The notes: a model not told the origin generated them from the letters alone. 64,000 nucleotides of DNA from Cladorhizidae sp. MBARI D1340-BT2 (GCA_028752905.1 JAQNBH010000015.1:38467488-38531487); one strand, 5' to 3'; positions 21,614-33,493 are shown, counted from the first letter of the stretch. Program-made: numbers and translations.

Positions 21614-24600
21614 AGGGGTGGATCCAGGGGGGGGCGGTTTCTGGGGTTGCAACCCCCCCCCCCCCCCCATAACGTTCTAAACACTAGCTCCACCTCCAGT
21701 TTCTTTGTTTAGACACTTTGTTAGATATAGACACTTTGTTAGATATAGACACTTTGTTAGATATAGACACTTGTTAGATAGTTAAACTACAAACTGTTAA
21801 ATATGAATGAAATTCTAGTAAACCCACACTCCTGGAATGTGGCTGTGCATGATACATGATAATAGCATCTGCCATCATTATTGCCATGTCTGGAAGTAGA
21901 AAGAGGCCAGCACCCAGGGATTGCACCCAGCTGACAACTTTTGTTAAAAGGTAAGATACTAGTATATGAACAATAAGGGTTAAGAGTTGAATTTATAATA
22001 TCCTTCTAATTAATGTAGAATCGAGTCTGGGTCCCATATCCCTGTGTCAACGATTGCTGATGATGGTAACTCTAGTGCATCAACTGATATAGATTTATTT
22101 GTTCAATTACTATCAATGACAGTCACAACCACTACGTCGAGCTCTTCCTTGTCAATGCCAACTACTGTTTCTCAGTTATGCTCAGCAACAATTGATACAA
22201 TGACTACATCACTCAGTGTAGTTCCGTCAACTAGTGGACAGGTGGACTTAGGGACAATAGTTGAAGCCGCTCAAGGTACTGGGATAAGCTTAGGTCATTA
22301 TTAGCAAATAATGTCCCAGATGATCGTAAGAAGCAATATCTTTCTCATCATTCCAAACCTTCTTCTTCTGATCATCTTCATTCACATCAGGTTACCAAAG
22401 TAGGAAAAACCTGGAGTGTATCCTTCCAGCTTGGATGGTTAGTACAATTTCCTTGGCTTTCATTCAGCACTGTTCTTGCAGGTGGTCTTTGCAGATATTG
22501 TATAGTTTTTCCAGAGCAGCCGGGTAGAGGCAGTGTTTCTGGAGTTGGCAATCGTTCTGGTTTGTTAGTTTTGTCCCCATACCAGAAACCATACTCAAAA
22601 GCACTTGGCAAGGATGGTGTACTTGTATGCCATGATCAGACTCAAATGCATTGCCGTGCAGCTGAGAAGGTAGACCTTTTTCTTAGAAATTTTAACCAAC
22701 CAGATGAAAGGATAGATACAAGGCTATTGAAACACAGCAACCAACAAGCTGAAGAGAACAGGTATGTTCTCCAGCAGATAGTTTTGACTGTAGAGTTTTT
22801 GGCAAAGCAAGCAATACCATTCAGAGGCCACTCTGACTACAGAGTGGATTTCTCAGATGAAGATCTCAACAGGGGCAATTTTGTAGCCACACTTCAGCTT
22901 TTGGCTAAGACAGATAAGCTCCTACACAAACACCTTCTCTCAGCTAAAAGGAACCGAAGTATACCAGCAAGACCATTCAAAATGAGGTTATTCACATATA
23001 TGCATCTAAAATTAGAGAGCATATAACTGAACAGCTCCGATAAAAAAAATTGCATCATTGCTGATGAAGCCACAGATCCTCATTCTAAGTGTACTTCAGG
23101 TATGTTGATCTGTCCTCCCCCACTGATCCTCATATCAAGGAGTGCCTGATTAGCTTTGTCTAATTGGACCGAGCCAATGCTTCATCCATTTCAAGAAAGA
23201 TTCTTGAAACAGTTTCTAGTACTTCAGTTTCTTTAGATCCCTGTAGAATTAGAGGGCAAGCTTATGATGGAGCATCTGTGATGTCATCCGGCATTGCAGG
23301 AGTTCAATCTAAAGTCAAGGAGGTCAGCCCACTTGCTCTGTGCACACACTGCTACTCACACTGCCTTAATCTTTCTATTGCCAGAGCATGACTTGTTCAG
23401 GAAGTAATTTTAGTTATAAATGAAGCACACCTCTTTTTAGCTCACAGCCCTATGAGACAAAACCTTTTTGAACTTACAGTCAATGAATTCTTGCCTTCTT
23501 CAAAAGCAAGAAAGCTTCCAGGAACGTGTAAGACAAGATGGGTGGAGAGACATACATGCTTTGAAATGTTTCTTGAAATGTATGAGCCACTTATCACTTT
23601 CTTAGATGCCATTTTGTGTCCTACTGATTACCCAAATTTAGGCTCATCAGATGGGAGCTGGAATTGGGATACTGAGACAAGAGTGAAAGCACAAGGTCTG
23701 AAAGCTGCTCTCTCTTCTTTTCAAACTCTTGCTTTTTTTATAATCACCAAGAATGTTCTTGATGAAGTAAAAATACTTGCTTCAAAACTTCAGAAGCAGG
23801 ATCAAGATATATATGATGCCTATAACAAAGTTACTGAAGTGATTGAATGCTTGAAAACCCTCAGAAAGACTATTGACACCGTTTTTAGCTTGTGGTATTG
23901 TGAGGTACTTGAACTGGCTGAGTCAATTGGTGTGAGTGAGAGTGTTCCAAGAAAGACAAGCATTCAACGGAATCGAAGCAACACTCCAAGTCAATCAGCA
24001 AAAGAGCATTACAAGAGAGTCATTGCTATACCAGTGCTGGATTCATTCATTAACCAGTTGGAGGAAAGATTTCAAAAAAAAAAAGTGAGGGAAAACAAAA
24101 GTCATATGCTTTTGTGCATTGTGCCTTCAGTGCTCAACTGCAATCCGAGTTTCAACTATCACAACATATAGATGACCTTCTGTACTGGGAACACGATCTT
24201 CCATGTTCCTTGTCTCTCAAAAGTGAACTAAGAAGATGGCAATCATTGTGGGAGCATAAGTGAGACAAAGATGAGGCTACCATCCCCAATAATCTTCTCC
24301 TAGCTCATAGCTCTTGTGACTCTGACTCTTTCCTAAACATTCATTGCTTACTAGTCATTGCTTGCACTCTGCCTATCACCAGTCTGAAGCAGAACGATCA
24401 TTTAGTTTGCTCAGGAGGATAAAGGCGACTTTGACTGAACAATACTTTTCTGATCTTGCCTTAATAGCCATGAACTATGGAGTGAGAGTGTCAGTTGATG
24501 ATATCTGCCATGCTTTTGTGCAGTGTCACCCGAGAAGGCTCTTTCAAGCTTCACTATTTATTGACTGAAAATAGTTTCCTGTTTATCTTTAGTTGCAAGC

Positions 24601-24697
24601 TGATAAATATTCTTATTCATTACACAGTACAGTGTGCATAGGCTAGATCTCCACCCCTGCACCACCCTGTACCTTTCTAAAATTCCTGGATCCACCC
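21614..24697 (+). mobile_element. hAT-superfamily element 1 (ZMYM/52-kDa-repressor-like), decayed
   Basis: The left terminus caggggtggatccagg at 21614 is answered by cctggatccaccccag, ending near 24697. A second, better copy of the right terminus (cctggatccacccctg) ends at 25020, so the true right end may be there, with 24698-25020 as nested insertion. An 18-bp repeat (agacactttgttagatat, four copies) sits at 21711-21780 in the 5' subterminal region. The transposase relic lies at 22044-24568. The candidate 8-bp target duplication is only approximate. Confidence 0.7.
22300..24568 (+). pseudogene. hAT transposase relic (TTF zinc finger, catalytic region, dimerisation domain)
   Basis: Fragments in order. 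A TTF-type finger region (WSVSFQLGWLVQFPWLSFS then GGLCRYCIVFP, about 22415-22510). The AVL-type helical block (22562-23026). The catalytic-region box GQAYDGASVMSSGIAGVQSK followed by CTHCYSHCLNLS (23164-23391). An insertion-domain ORF with GTCKTRWVERH (23452-24171). The C-terminal dimerisation block SEAERSFSLLRRIKATL (24344-24568). This order is typical of hAT transposases related to ZMYM and the 52-kDa repressor family. At least four stops or frameshifts separate the parts, so it is inactive. Confidence 0.8.
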
Positions 24698-25020
24698 CAG
24701 CATCTTCTTTAGGTTGTTAGTAGGCAGGCAGCCAGGACCATAGCCAAGATGAATTAAGGGGGTTTCATGAGCACTTGCACTATCACTCACAATTTGTTTA
24801 AAGTTCAATTTTATATTTCTTGTTATAATAATGTTGGTGATGATATGTCTTGGCCAAGAGAAATAGAAATGCAGGACGGTGCTTTCTTTCAAAATGATTA
24901 ATGATTTGATCATGATTCAGGAAAGAGGGGGAAGGATTTCCGGGCAACATGGAAACCCCCCTGGCTATGGCCGTGAGTAGTTCATCAACCCCCCCATCTA
25001 AAATTCCTGGATCCACCCCT
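24698..25020. mobile_element. Nested short inverted-repeat element plus duplicate hAT right end
   Basis: 'caggaccatagcc' near 24736 faces 'ctggctatggccgtg' near 24972, and inside them 'gggggtttcatg' faces 'catggaaaccccc'. This makes a small non-autonomous element of about 240 bp. It is followed by a second copy of the hAT 1 right end (25000-25020). The arrangement suggests an insertion close to the hAT terminus with duplication of the end. Confidence 0.5.
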
Positions 25021-25255
25021 GCCCTAGCAGGCTAGTTGGTGCCTTGGTCCACTACCTCCAGTACAACACTTAATGTAAGACCCTAGCAGGCTTGCTGGTG
25101 CCTTGGTCCACTACCTCCAGTACAACACGTAATGCAAGACCCTAGCAAGCTAGCTGGTGCCTTGGTCCAACAGCTCCAATACAACACGTAATGCAAGACC
25201 CTAGCAGGGTAGCTGGTGGTGCCTTGGTCCACTAGCTCCAGTACAACATCTAAGG
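25021..25255. repeat. 60-bp tandem repeat, four copies
   Basis: Units start ccctagcaggctagttggtg and continue ccttggtccactacctccag. Four copies lie head to tail with point changes and one 3-bp insertion in the last. Non-coding. Confidence 0.93.
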
Positions 25256-25447
25256 TCTAAGCAACAATCTTTACCTAACTTAGTACATAGCAAGCTACAA
25301 TTCATTAACTTTTAAGTGACCCATGTGTAGGCTTATAATGTTCTATATATAGAAGTTTTCTGTCCGCTATATTTTTTATCGTTAATCTACAAGACAAATA
25401 ACATATATGATGGACTGAATAGGCAAAAAAGAAATGAAACAAGAACT
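25256..25447. other. Short non-coding stretch
   Basis: AT-rich and without recognised signals. Confidence 0.5.
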
Positions 25448-25734
25448 TACCAATGCAGACAGCAAACACTTACAGGACCCTTTACGTATTAGTCAACTCC
25501 AAATATGGAACTTACCAATGCAGACAGCAAACACTCACAGGACCCTTTACGTATTAGTCAACTCCAAATATTTACCAATGCAGACAGCAAACACTTACAG
25601 GACCCTTTACGTATTAGTCAACTCCAAATATGGTACTTACCAATGCAGACAGCAAACACTTACAGGACCCTTTACTTATTAGTCAACTCCAAATATGGAA
25701 CACTTACCAATGCAGAAAGCAAACACTTACACAG
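25448..25734. repeat. About 65-bp tandem repeat, four to five copies (left part)
   Basis: Units read ttaccaatgcagacagcaaa, then cacttacaggaccctttacg, then tattagtcaactccaaatat. One unit is shorter. The same unit continues at 28484-28580 after hAT element 2, showing that the transposon landed inside this array. Confidence 0.92.
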
Positions 25735-28483
25735 TGGCTGAGACATAGGGGTAACCCCCCCACCCCCCCAATTTTATAAGTGGGGGGGGGGGGGCTACCA
25801 CTAAATTTTCATACTGAGTCTGTATTATTTTGCTGACATTAATATGACTGTAAAAGTGGTGTTAGCCTTTCATGTAAACCAATTTGTAAGTGGATGATTA
25901 GTAGCTTAAAAAGTGCTAGCTAGTGATAATTAGTACCCTCTAGCTCCAAATGAATGAATTAGTCTTGAAAATTCTTGGTCAGTGCAATACATGATCATGT
26001 GATCTGTGATCTGGCAGGTCACAAGGTGAACGAGTTCAGAAATCCTGAATCATGGCCAAAAGACAAGCCTCCCTATTCAGGTTTTGTCAAGCTACACCCA
26101 AGAGACAAAGGGAGTCAGAGGAGAAGGCTGATGATCAAGATCAAGAATCAGATAACTCTGATGGCCAAGAATCACAGGTTTATGATAGCCCAGAACAATC
26201 TGAACATGCATGTCGTGATCCATCTCAGACAGAGGAATAAGAGGTGAGTTCAAGGTGTGTGGCTCATTGCTGTGCAAGTGGGAATGTGCAAGTGGAAATG
26301 TTGCATATCAACCCACTGACAAGCTAACATTACAATTATTAGCTTCCAAAAAAATGAAATTTCCAGCCAAGCTGCTACAAGAAATACCCATGTCTCAGTG
26401 TTTGTGTGACGCATAAAAGAGCATTCTGTTTCTATTGCTGTTATGCTTCTAAACAAAACTGGATTATATTCAGTAAAACTGGAGAACAACAAATAGTGTT
26501 CACTGAAACACGTTTTCACAACTGGAAAAAGGCTATACAGAAATTCAACACTCATGAAGGCTCTCTTGTATACAGGGAAGCTGTACAAAAGTGGGCAGAG
26601 CAAGAAAAGTCTACAGTTACTAGTCAGTTGAGCTCTCTCAGTTGAAAATGCTTCAAGAGAAACGGAGACTTGGTCTTTTATTGCAACTTGAGGGCTTATG
26701 ATTTCTTGGTTGTCAAGGAGTTGCCATTCTAGGCCACACAGAGAAAGACGGCAACTTACACCAATTGCTACTATCATGGAGCCATGACAATGATATACTT
26801 AGATACTGGATTAAGGAAAATAAGTATACTTGTTATCAATCAGTCAACGAATTGGTAATTATGGGTCAAAGTGTTTTGCGTAATGTTTTGGTTACTATTA
26901 AGCAAGTAACTGGCCCTGCTCGGTTCTCAATCATAGCAGATGAGGCCACAGATGTTTGTAGCACTGAACAGCTGAATTTGTCTTCGCTGTGTTAATGATG
27001 ACTACGAAGTTCGTGAGGATTCCATAGCTTTTTTTCGTGTTCCTAACACTAAATCAGAAACTTTATTTAAAGTAGTTCTAATTAGATGCAACCTGCTATG
27101 TAGAGGGCAAGTATATCATGGTGCAGCTAATATGCAAGGGAGAAGAACAGGAGTGGAAGCAAGATTCCTTAATGAAAATAAAGCGGCCATTCCTGTACAT
27201 TGCTATGCTCACTCACTCAATTTGTGTCTTCAGGGAGTCAGTAAGACATTAGTGTGTCTGCGAGTTGCCATAGAAACTGTAAGAGAAATCACTAAACAAA
27301 TTCATTTCTCCCCTAAAAGACTTCATTATCTAAACTGGACCAGGATGAAACGAGTGATGCTGCAGTGAAATTAAAACTCCTATGTCCCAAAACGTGGACA
27401 GCTCGAACTGGAGCTATTGAAGCTATACTTCAACATTATAATCTTCTTCTAGAAGCATTAGACGAAGTCCATGAAATGACTCCTGATGAATATGGAATGA
27501 AAGCTTATGGCCTGCTTAGCTCTCTAGAAATGTTTAATACATTATTAGGACTCAGACTGGGCTATCATCTCTATGGTGCAGCTTAAACTTTCATTAACAT
27601 TACAAAGAAAAAACATATCTATGCAAGATGCTTTATCTGCAGTTGACTAAGCAAAGAAGTACTTCAAACGGTTACTATCAGAACAAGAATTTAACTTTTT
27701 TTATGACAAAACTGTCGCCATTGCTGAGGAGTGGAACATTGGTGAACCAGAGTTACCAAGAGAAAGAAGATGACCTGCAAGATATGACAGTTAAAGTTCA
27801 GCACACATGCAATCCACTGTAAAGTGTATTATTGTAGCCTTTACTGATCTGCTCTCTGGTGAGTTAGAAAGATGGTTTGTGAAGCAACATAATTATTCCG
27901 GAGGTACTCTCTATATAGCACACATTCATAAAAGCAGCAAATGGTAAAGACTTTCAGCGATTTGGAAATGTTTAAAGTGTCTTGCTTTGGGAAGGATGTA
28001 AATGTATCAGGTTTAAGCAGACAACTGTCTCATCTTTATGATATTATTTATTATTTTAAAAAAGGAACAGATTCTGTAAAGAATGTCATTTCAATAAATA
28101 CTATCTGTGAAGCAATGAGATATTTAAAGGGATGTTATCATCTGTTCACCGTTAATTCTATCGTACTTCACTCTGCCCATTTACTTCTTCCACTTTTGAG
28201 AAATCATTTTCTGCTTTGAAACGTCTTTACACCTACTTACGGTCTTAAATGATGGAATGCCGCTTAAACAATTGTACATATGCACAGAGTATACAAATGA
28301 CCTTAATTTAATATCAGTAGCAAATGAATTTTAAAGAGACATGATATAACTATGTATTTTTGGAAACTATTAACTGGAATTTTGTTGTGATACCTTGTTT
28401 TTTTTTGTTGTGTGAATTGTTGTGATTCCTTTTTAGGAATAATAATTATAATGATTGAGCCCCCCCAAAAAAATTTCTTTCGA
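25735..28483 (+). mobile_element. hAT-superfamily element 2, decayed, inserted in the 65-bp array
   Basis: The element is bounded on both sides by the 65-bp repeat: the last left unit stops at 'cttacacagtgg' and the array resumes at 'gaccctttacctattag' (28484). Near-terminal sequences are C/G-rich ('ggggtaacccccccaccccc' left, 'gagcccccccaaaaaaattt' right). I could not align clean terminal inverted repeats, so the ends are defined mainly by the interrupted array. The transposase relic is on plus. Confidence 0.65.
26052..28330 (+). pseudogene. hAT transposase relic 2 (ZMYM1-like)
   Basis: Starts MAKRQASLFRFCQATPKRQR with an acidic Gln/Ser-rich stretch. A TTF-type region follows (CVTHKRAFCFYCCYASK then FHNWKKAIQKFNTHEGS, 26406-26645). 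Next come the catalytic-region blocks FSIIADEATDVCSTEQL (26930-26980) and MQGRRTGVEARF...CYAHSLNLCLQG (27132-27240), then TWTARTGAIEAILQHYN (27390-27440). The dimerisation region is reduced to ALKRLYTYLRS followed by a stop (about 28215). Numerous stops and frameshifts make it inactive. The Asp in ADEATD is the expected first catalytic position for this family. Confidence 0.78.
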
Positions 28484-28580
28484 GACCCTTTACCTATTAG
28501 TCAACTCCAAATATAACGTAGACAGCAAACACTAAGATGACCCTTTACCTATTAATCTACCTCAAATATAGTAATTTTGT
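28484..28580. repeat. 65-bp tandem repeat, right part
   Basis: About one and a half units ('gaccctttacctattagtca', 'tagacagcaaacactaagat'), more diverged than the left part at 25448-25734. They mark the far side of the hAT 2 insertion. Confidence 0.8.
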
Positions 28581-28785
28581 CTCATTGGAAAGGGTCCTGT
28601 AAATGTTTGTTTATTGTAAACTGGTTAAAAAACATTTTAAATTAATACTCAATATTTAGTTTTGTTTTAAACATGTTTGTCTTCTTCCTTTTTTGGTCAC
28701 AGACAAGCAGCCACCTACAAGAAGTTGCTCAGTATAACACCAGAACTAACCAATCGTAGATGTTATTAATTACCATGTGTATTAC
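28581..28785. other. No recognised feature
   Basis: AT-rich spacer between the 65-bp array and the next repeat. Confidence 0.5.
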
Positions 28786-29100
28786 TCAAGTAGAGACACG
28801 TGCCTATGTATTAATATATACATGTAGACACATGCACCATAAGCAGTTGTATTACTCAAGTAGATACATGTGCCATGTATTCATATAGACACATAGATAC
28901 ATGCACCATAAGTAGTTCTATTACTCAAGTAGACACACATGCTTTTATATTCATATATACACATAGACACATTGCACCATAAGTAGTTGTATTATGCAGT
29001 TACCTATGTATTTATAGACACATGCAACATAAGTGGTTATATTACTGAAGTAGCCTAAGTATTCATATATACATATAGATACATTGACCATAAGTAGGTT
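28786..29100. repeat. Degenerate tandem repeat of about 75 bp, four copies
   Basis: Repeating order of 'attactcaagtagacacatg', 'tattcatatatacacataga' and 'acatgcaccataagtagttg' with many substitutions and indels. Non-coding. Confidence 0.75.
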
Positions 29101-29203
29101 TGTTGAATGTGTGTGATGTTAACTCTCGATGAATCTCAGTTGACATAATAAAATTACAATGACTTTCTCAATAATTGACATGGAATTTTTAGTCTCTCCC
29201 AAA

Positions 29204-29233
29204 GTTTCGACTAGATGCTCTAGCCTTCATCAG
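29204..29233 (-). ncRNA. Candidate hammerhead-ribozyme core in the Penelope terminal repeat
   Basis: On the minus strand: CTGATGA (29233-29227), an extra A, a 7-bp stem GGCTAGA / TCTAGTC closed by loop GCA, then GAAAC (29208-29204). Boxes in the order CUGAUGA, stem II, GAAA are the conserved core of hammerhead ribozymes, which are known in Penelope-like elements. All seven stem II positions pair, one of them G-U. The extra A, and helices I and III with the cleavage triplet, could not be confirmed by eye, so activity is not shown. Confidence 0.5.
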
Positions 29234-29250
29234 GAATGAGATACTACGAC

Positions 29251-30560
29251 TTATGTGAGCTTGTTATATACCGGTTTGATGACAAAGGAAAGGTACATTT
29301 CAAAGCTGAGGGGAATGCTGGAAACCAAAACATATGGAATACTGAAGAAGGATCCTACCAAGGCACAGAAAAGCAAGGTGAATTGTGTGTTAAAGAATTT
29401 GGAGAAGACGGGAGAAATAACAACTGCATTATACAATAGAATTAGGGCCGCTGGAAGTAAGTAGACTACCACTGATTTATGGTCTTCCTAAGATACATAA
29501 ACCTGAGGTTCCCCTTAGGTCTATTGTGTCTTGTATACATGCACCATCGTATAATCTTTCTAAGTTCATAGCATATTTGATATCACCTCTAGCTGGAAAT
29601 ACAAGTACATATGTCAAGGATTCTTGGTAATTTATTATCAAGTGTATTCAAGATGAATGTTTGACACAGGATGAGTGTCTAGTCAGTCTTGATGTGTCTT
29701 CACTTTTTACCAATGTTCCCATAGATGAGGCTGTGGAAGTAATTTTTGAAATGTTGACGAAAGATGAGTGCTTGTGTGAGAGGACTACACTAGGTGCTGA
29801 CAGGATCTCTGAACTGTTGGAGTTGCGCCTGAAATCCACCTGCTTCAGGTATCAAGAAAAATACTACGAGCAGAAAGAGGGTGCAGCAATGGGCTCTCCA
29901 GGATCTGCAGTGGTAGCCAACCTTTACATGGAATTCTTTGAGGAATTGGCACTCAAAACTGCCCCACTGAAGCCAAGGGCTTGGAAGAGATACGTGGATG
30001 ATACCTTCCGCATTGTGAAGAAGGGAAGTGAGCAGGAGTTGTTGGACCATCTGAACAACACCAGGCCATCCATAAAGTTTACCGTGTAGATTGAAGTGGC
30101 TGGATCTTTGCCCTTTCTGGACTGCCACATGCAAAGGAAGGAAGATGGAAGTCTAACTGCAACTGTCTATGGAAAACCCACACATACCAACTGGTACCTT
30201 GATTATAGATCACATCATCCTATCCACATCAAAAAAGGAGTGGTGAAGAGCTTGTATGATAGAGCCAGAAGAGTAGTGACTGCGAATGAGGACCTTCGGA
30301 AGGAAGAAATCATTTGAATAAGGTCTTCATCGAGAACGGTTATCCGCAAGCCTTCAACCTTTCGTCTGCAGAAACATTTAAATGCAGAAAGGAAGATGAA
30401 TACACCAGTATAGGCAATGAGGGGTCTAAAAAGAAGGATCCTATGATAGTGATGATTCCTTATGTAGCAGGGATGAGTGGAGACATCAGGAGGGTCTGCA
30501 ACATCAAAGTCATCTTCAGATTGGAAGAACTCTGAGGACACAACTGAGCAGAGTGAAGGA
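29251..30560 (+). pseudogene. Penelope-like reverse transcriptase with partial GIY-YIG endonuclease
   Basis: Frames give PLIYGLPKIHKPEVPLR (29455-29520) and LVSLDVSSLFTNVP (first catalytic Asp, about 29670-29720). GAAMGSPGSAVVANLYMEFF follows (about 29880-29940), then RYVDDTFR (catalytic DD, near 29990) and LPFLDCHMQRKEDGS. PTHTNWYLDYRSHHP closes the RT. This is the exact motif order of Penelope-type RT, and the 142-codon core (29661-30089) is open. Stops occur near 29630, 30088 and 30315. The endonuclease tail keeps RRLETRMKEHQDSCRK (30590-30640) but lacks the GIY-YIG motifs before it, evidently through a local deletion. Confidence 0.88.
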
Positions 30561-30660
30561 TGTTTTACCAGCACTATGGGAGACTATCAGAAGACTGGAG
30601 ACCAGAATGAAAGAACATCAAGATTCCTGTAGAAAGTGTTATAAAAAGAAGTCTAGCATG

Positions 30661-30751
30661 CATGGGATAATAGACATCCTATTTTGTGGGAGAAGCCACC
30701 ATCTTGTACCAGGCCAGAAGACACAAAATAGGATGTCCATTATCCCATCAT
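30661..30751. repeat. Inverted repeat at the junction of two Penelope copies
   Basis: 'catgggataatagacatcct' and 'attttgtg' (30661-30688) are answered by 'cacaaaat' and 'aggatgtccattatcccatc' (30722-30749) around a spacer of about 33 bp. This marks the tail-to-tail joint of copies 1 and 2 and can form a long hairpin. Confidence 0.8.
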
Positions 30752-30759
30752 GTTCAGCA

Positions 30760-31440
30760 ATTGCAGACTTCACTTAATTAAGCATACTTTCTACAGACAT
30801 CGTGATGTTCTTTCACTCTGGTCTCCAGTCTTCTTATGGTCTCCCCTATGTACAATTTTTTACAGCTGCAAGGGATGTGGTATTACGACACATGAATGCA
30901 TATTAGCTGGTAAAACATCCTTTACTCCACTCAGTTGTGTCCACAGAATTCTTCCCGATCTGAAAACAAGTTTGATGTTGAACATCCTGCAGACCCTCCT
31001 GATGTCTTCACTCATCCCTACTGCATAAGGAATCACTACCATAGGGTCCTTCTTTTTAGACGCCCCATCGTCTGTATTAGTGTACTTATCTTCCTTTCTG
31101 CATTTAGATGAGACGAAAGGTTGATGAAGGCTTGCAGATAACCATTTTCTGTAAAGACTCTATTCAAATTATGTTCTTCCTTCCAAACGTCCTCCTTCTC
31201 AGTCACTACTCTCCTGGCTCTATCATGCAAGCTCTTCACCACTCCTCTTCTGACAAGGATAGGATGATGCTATCTATAATCAAGGTACCAGTTGATGTGC
31301 TGAGTTTTTTGTAAACTGTTGCAGTTAGCTTTCTGTCTTCCTTTCTGTGTAGGTGGTAATCCAGAAAGGGCAATGATCTGTCCACCATGGTAAACTTTAT
31401 GTCAACTATTGTCTCAAGCTTCTGAGGAAGCTAACTGATC
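30760..31440 (-). mobile_element. Penelope-like retroelement, copy 2 (5'-truncated, opposite strand)
   Basis: Minus-strand frames reproduce the C-terminal half of copy 1. An RT-end segment (SLPFLDYH-like, 31380-31330) is followed by VKSLHDRARRVVTEKEDVWK (31242 region), then GYLQAFINLSSHLN, VVIPYAVGMSEDIRRVC and TQLSGVKDVLPANMHS (31042-30920). Unlike copy 1 it retains CSCKKLYIGETIRRLETR (about 30870-30810), a clear GIY-YIG-type endonuclease motif. Frames shift several times. The RT palm is missing, so it is a 3' fragment. Confidence 0.8.
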
Positions 31441-32457
31441 CATTCATGGAACAAAAACATGCAGCTGCCTGAACACTTATATAGCTCAGCTAGACATGAT
31501 ATTGCGTGTGTACCAGCATGCTTATGACATTATTATCACTTACTAATCTTCATATTCAAAGTAAGTATGAGTGACTGTTCAGTTGGTGATTTACAAAAAA
31601 AATCAAGATAGCTCACACAGATGGAGGAGATAATCCTTACTAACATTACAATCTTCATATGGAATACACCTACCCCCATAACTGAGCAATTAGTCATGGA
31701 GAGAGCATTGGGAAATTTAAAGTTTTCTGTGGTAGGTAAGTAGTTATGAATGGTCATATAGTGTATGTATTGCATGTTGGACATACAGTTGATTAAACAT
31801 CCAGTGAGTATAGCAAAGTTCTCATGTGAAAAGTACGGAAGGTTGACATTGCAATCCTATTAGTATTGCCTTAAGACATCATTTTCAGCTAATACGCGAA
31901 TGAAAATTCCTCCAGTTCCCCACCAGATATTTCATGCTGAGCGCGAAGATAAAGCTTGGCCATGCATGAGCTTGAGAGGTGCAAACACATTCTACTGGCA
32001 AGGGCTGTAGTCATCAGATTTATATTCAACTAAATATATGGCCAAGTGAAACTAGGGAAAAGAACACAGCATAGATAGATACAGTTTATCTCCTCTGCAA
32101 TGCATTCAAGGCACATATAAAGTGGTTTTGGAGCTAACTGTGGTCAAAACCATTTTTTTAAAGTTGCTGCCAATGTGAGTTTTAGCTAAGATAGAGTAAT
32201 AGTTGGCCTGCAAACTTATCAAGCTCTAGCCACAGCTATGTAGACACACCCTATAGTCATTCAGATTAGCGATCGTGTTGTATTTGCTCATAGACACAAA
32301 CACCTTACCTCAACCCATTCACATTTACCCCAGTCCACAGGCTCATATATATATATCCTGGCTGCTGGGAAGCTACTCTGAAGAACCTGTACTTGAAGCC
32401 ACATCCACCATAATTACATGTTTTTGTGTTTTTTAATATTATTTATTACTGACCTGG
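31441..32457. other. No recognised gene
   Basis: AT-rich sequence with one short unsupported minus frame (31784-31536). Nothing is recognised. Confidence 0.5.
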
Positions 32458-32650
32458 CAAGCAAAAAGGGCCCTAAGGGGAGACAATTGTAATTTTTAAA
32501 ACTTTTTTTAAACTTGTGGTTACAACTTTAGAGCTCTGCAAACTTCATGATATGGACTTGATATATAGCTCAAAAGATAGGTCTCTCTGTGTGCTCTCTT
32601 TTGATACTAAAATATGTTTCATAGGATAACTATGGGCATTACTAGACCCT
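32458..32650. repeat. Dispersed repeat, copy 1 (inverted relative to 50.29 kb)
   Basis: 'ttgatatatagctcaaaaga' and 'aggtctctctgtgtgctctc' are matched by the reverse complement of 50290-50460 over about 170 bp with modest divergence. A worn relative lies at 13640-13800. It has no coding potential and no clear terminal repeats, so its class is unknown. Confidence 0.75.
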
Positions 32651-33493
32651 AAAGTGGAGGCACCTCAAAAACCTGCATCCGAATAACTCCAGATTGCTAA
32701 GTGCAAAAAATTGAAATTGGTACGAGTGGCTAGAGGAAGCCTTAGAGCATTCAATCACCTTTTTCAATAAGCGTTAAAAATTTATTACTTGTCCAAGCGC
32801 GTGGGTGACTTCAAATAATATCGCATTACCCTAGATACCTCGAACTATTCAATAGAAACTTCATTTATTGATAGAACACCCTTTCAACGATTTTCAGCAC
32901 GATATTGGATAATTAAAAAAAATTGAGATAGTCATTCACTTTGCACCTATTATATCTGTGATTGAGTCAAGATAAATTTCATGGCATTTTCATACTTGTA
33001 GGATTACATAAGATACCATATAAGGATTCTTGCTTTTTGTGTTTAGTGCCAACAAAATACTTCAGTCCTCATGAGAAGCATTTCAGTTGAAAGGTTAGCA
33101 CAAAAAAGAAACGGCTGATTGAAAGAGAATCCTTAATAGTTTCTTCATAGTCCTTATATTTTTCCCAAACAAAATTGGAGCATTAGCCCAACAAAACTCA
33201 CAAAAGTTACAGAATTCCACAAAATTAACCCCAGTAAACCATGGCTTTATATAGGAAGGGAAGTGGGGCAGGGCGGAGACATTGACTCTCACTTGAAATA
33301 GTTCGTCCCCATTGGAATTTTGGGTGTCACTTTTTTGTATGAAGTTGCAAAAGTCTCAGACAACAAGGTTGACTACATGAAATAAAGGCTTGCAGCATGT
33401 CAACGCACTATAGTTCTTATATCAATTGAGATGAAAAATTTGTAGATTTGGCAACACTAACTTATGACCTACTATTGAAATGCTTCCTCAATA
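32651..33493. other. No recognised gene
   Basis: AT-rich. One short minus frame (33292-33095) looks like no known family. Confidence 0.5.

Larger units (their letters stand above)
29115..30760 (+). mobile_element. Penelope-like retroelement, copy 1
   Basis: The terminal-repeat boxes ('tctcgatgaatctcagttga', 'caatgactttctcaataatt', hammerhead-like core) at 29115-29240 are followed directly by a Penelope-type RT ORF and the remains of a GIY-YIG endonuclease. The hammerhead-like core is on the strand opposite the RT, so the 5' piece appears inverted, a rearrangement common in this class. It meets an inverted second copy near 30700-30750. Confidence 0.85.

Noticed and set aside
25434..25741. ORFs with repeated peptide (LTNADSKHLQDPL-like)
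   Set aside because: Translation of the 65-bp tandem repeat in shifting frames.
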